From Prevotellaceae bacterium (GTDB lineage Bacteria; Bacteroidota; Bacteroidia; Bacteroidales; UBA932): a stretch of 5,091 nt of DNA. The stretch's first letter is position 1, and the number at the start of each line of letters is the position of its first letter. The notes under the pieces are model-generated. The model was not told the origin of the DNA and did no database searches. It was given only the letters and a program-made list of their open reading frames with translations. This document shows positions 4,491 through 5,091 of this stretch, one piece after another. The position numbers and the translations under genes were made by a program. Location of the stretch: positions 1 through 5,091 of the forward strand of contig JAIROF010000128.1 in NCBI GenBank assembly GCA_031257655.1. The letters are read 5' to 3'.

Positions 4491-5091
4491 CTAAGCAGCT
4501 CCTACCTTATCCGTTGACAATTTCCTATCGTTTTCTAAGAAGCGATACAATTTATCAACTCTATTGTCGATCTGCAAGCTCTGTACAATATCTGTTTTAA
4601 CATCAGATATATCTTTTCGCAAGTCTGAGCGTACATTGCTGATGTCTTCTTTCAGCTCTTTGCGTACTTCTTTTAAGTCCGTGCGTACGTTGTCAATTTT
4701 CACATCTAATTTACTGACGTCTTCTTTCAGCTCTTTGCGTACTTCTTTCAAGTCCGTGCGTACGTTGTCAATTTTTACATCTGATTTATTGGCGTCTTCT
4801 TTCAAGTCCGTGTGCACATTGTCAATTTTCACATCTAATTTGTTGATGTCTTCTTTCAACTCCGTGCGCACATTGTTGATGTCTTCTTTCAAGTCCGTGC
4901 GTACGTTGTCAATTTTTACATCTAATTTGTTGATGTCTTCTTTCAACTCCGTGCGCACATTATTGATGTCTTCTTTCAAGTCCGTGCGCACATTGTCAAT
5001 TTTCACATCTAATTTGTTGATGTCATCTTTCAAGTCCGTGCGCACATTGTCAATTTTCACATCTAATTTGTTGATGTCATCTTTCAATTCC
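4491..5091 (-). CDS. Repetitive coiled-coil protein of unknown function (5' end outside window)
   Basis: The frame is open to the right edge, where the codon before the first possible start (a TTG inside a repeat) still fits the repeat. The real start is therefore outside the window. About 199 residues are visible, ending at a TAG at 4491-4493. The first 166 or so are near-perfect repeats of three module lengths: 18 (LKEDINKLDVKIDNVRTD), 11 (LKEDINNVRTE) and 7 (LKEVRKE) residues. The regular L/I/V spacing with charged residues between predicts a long continuous alpha-helical coiled coil. No cysteine, signal peptide or membrane segment is visible. The last 32 residues (from IVQSLQIDNRVDKLYRFLEND) are not repetitive but still look helical and may be a capping or oligomerisation segment. 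I do not recognise a named family; a structural rod, a filament or a tether are all possible. The gene is AT-richer than efp and lpxB and is separated from them by about 200 bp with its own orientation unchanged. Confidence 0.8.
   Translation of the reverse strand, partial: ELKDDINKLDVKIDNVRTDLKDDINKLDVKIDNVRTDLKEDINNVRTELKEDINKLDVKIDNVRTDLKEDINNVRTELKEDINKLDVKIDNVHTDLKEDANKSDVKIDNVRTDLKEVRKELKEDVSKLDVKIDNVRTDLKEVRKELKEDISNVRSDLRKDISDVKTDIVQSLQIDNRVDKLYRFLENDRKLSTDKVGAA
4590..5091 (-). repeat. In-frame tandem repeats of 54, 33 and 21 bp
   Basis: Within the coiled-coil gene the visible modules, from the N-terminal side, have lengths 18, 18, 11, 18, 11, 18, 18, 7, 18, 7, 11 and 11 residues, which sum to 166. 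The 11-residue module equals the 18 with KLDVKID removed, and the 7-residue module equals the 18 with an 11-residue stretch removed. Several copies are nearly identical in DNA, pointing to recent duplication or gene conversion, while the two copies nearest the C-terminal end are the most diverged. Confidence 0.9.

Noticed and set aside
4590..5091. CRISPR array or satellite DNA suggested by regular repeats
   Set aside because: The repeats are in frame, coding and without unique spacers; they encode coiled-coil modules.
1..5091. tRNA, rRNA or a complete insertion sequence
   Set aside because: I saw no cloverleaf-like segment, no rRNA sequence and no transposase gene on either strand.

Overview
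The window looks like chromosomal DNA from a member of the Bacteroidota. Three things support this. The SufC and EF-P proteins have the wording typical of that phylum, for example an EF-P that begins MATTADFRNG and an ATYPICALLY strong SufC match around the FSGGERKRNEIFQMAMLEP block. Two minus-strand genes are preceded by Bacteroidota-type promoter elements (-33 TTG and -7 TAnnTTTG). Most start codons lack a good Shine-Dalgarno sequence. The genus cannot be read from the window. The central housekeeping genes are GC-rich, while both edges and the long left intergenic region are visibly AT-richer.

Layout, left to right: (1) the 3' end of a plus-strand gene for a PD-(D/E)XK nuclease-like protein, probably the AAA-ATPase/PDDEXK_9 type common in Bacteroidota (1-312). 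(2) A 484-bp non-coding stretch (313-796) that holds a 15-bp perfect inverted repeat, a diverged direct repeat of about 40 bp and a GC-rich hairpin-forming island, probably a repetitive extragenic element. (3) A minus-strand pair, sufC (1509-2252) followed after only 4 nt by a GntR/UTRA-family regulator (797-1504). (4) A non-coding leader (2253-2479) with a sufC promoter candidate, a dyad at the predicted transcription start and a GC-rich hairpin. (5) A minus-strand pair, efp (3662-4234) then lpxB (2480-3637), 24 nt apart, driven by a good promoter at 4261-4290. (6) The 3' part of a minus-strand gene for a highly repetitive coiled-coil protein (4491 to the right edge).

The genes cover separate core functions: Fe-S cluster assembly (SufC), lipid A synthesis (LpxB), rescue of ribosomes stalled at polyproline (EF-P) and ligand-dependent transcription control (GntR/UTRA). 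The most notable points are a sufC without sufB or sufD beside it and coupled instead to a GntR regulator, an lpxB whose sequence reads more like alphaproteobacterial than Bacteroidota LpxB, and a coiled-coil protein built from 7-, 11- and 18-residue modules. I did not find a clearly new defence or mobile system; the window is mostly ordinary housekeeping DNA with a few oddities.
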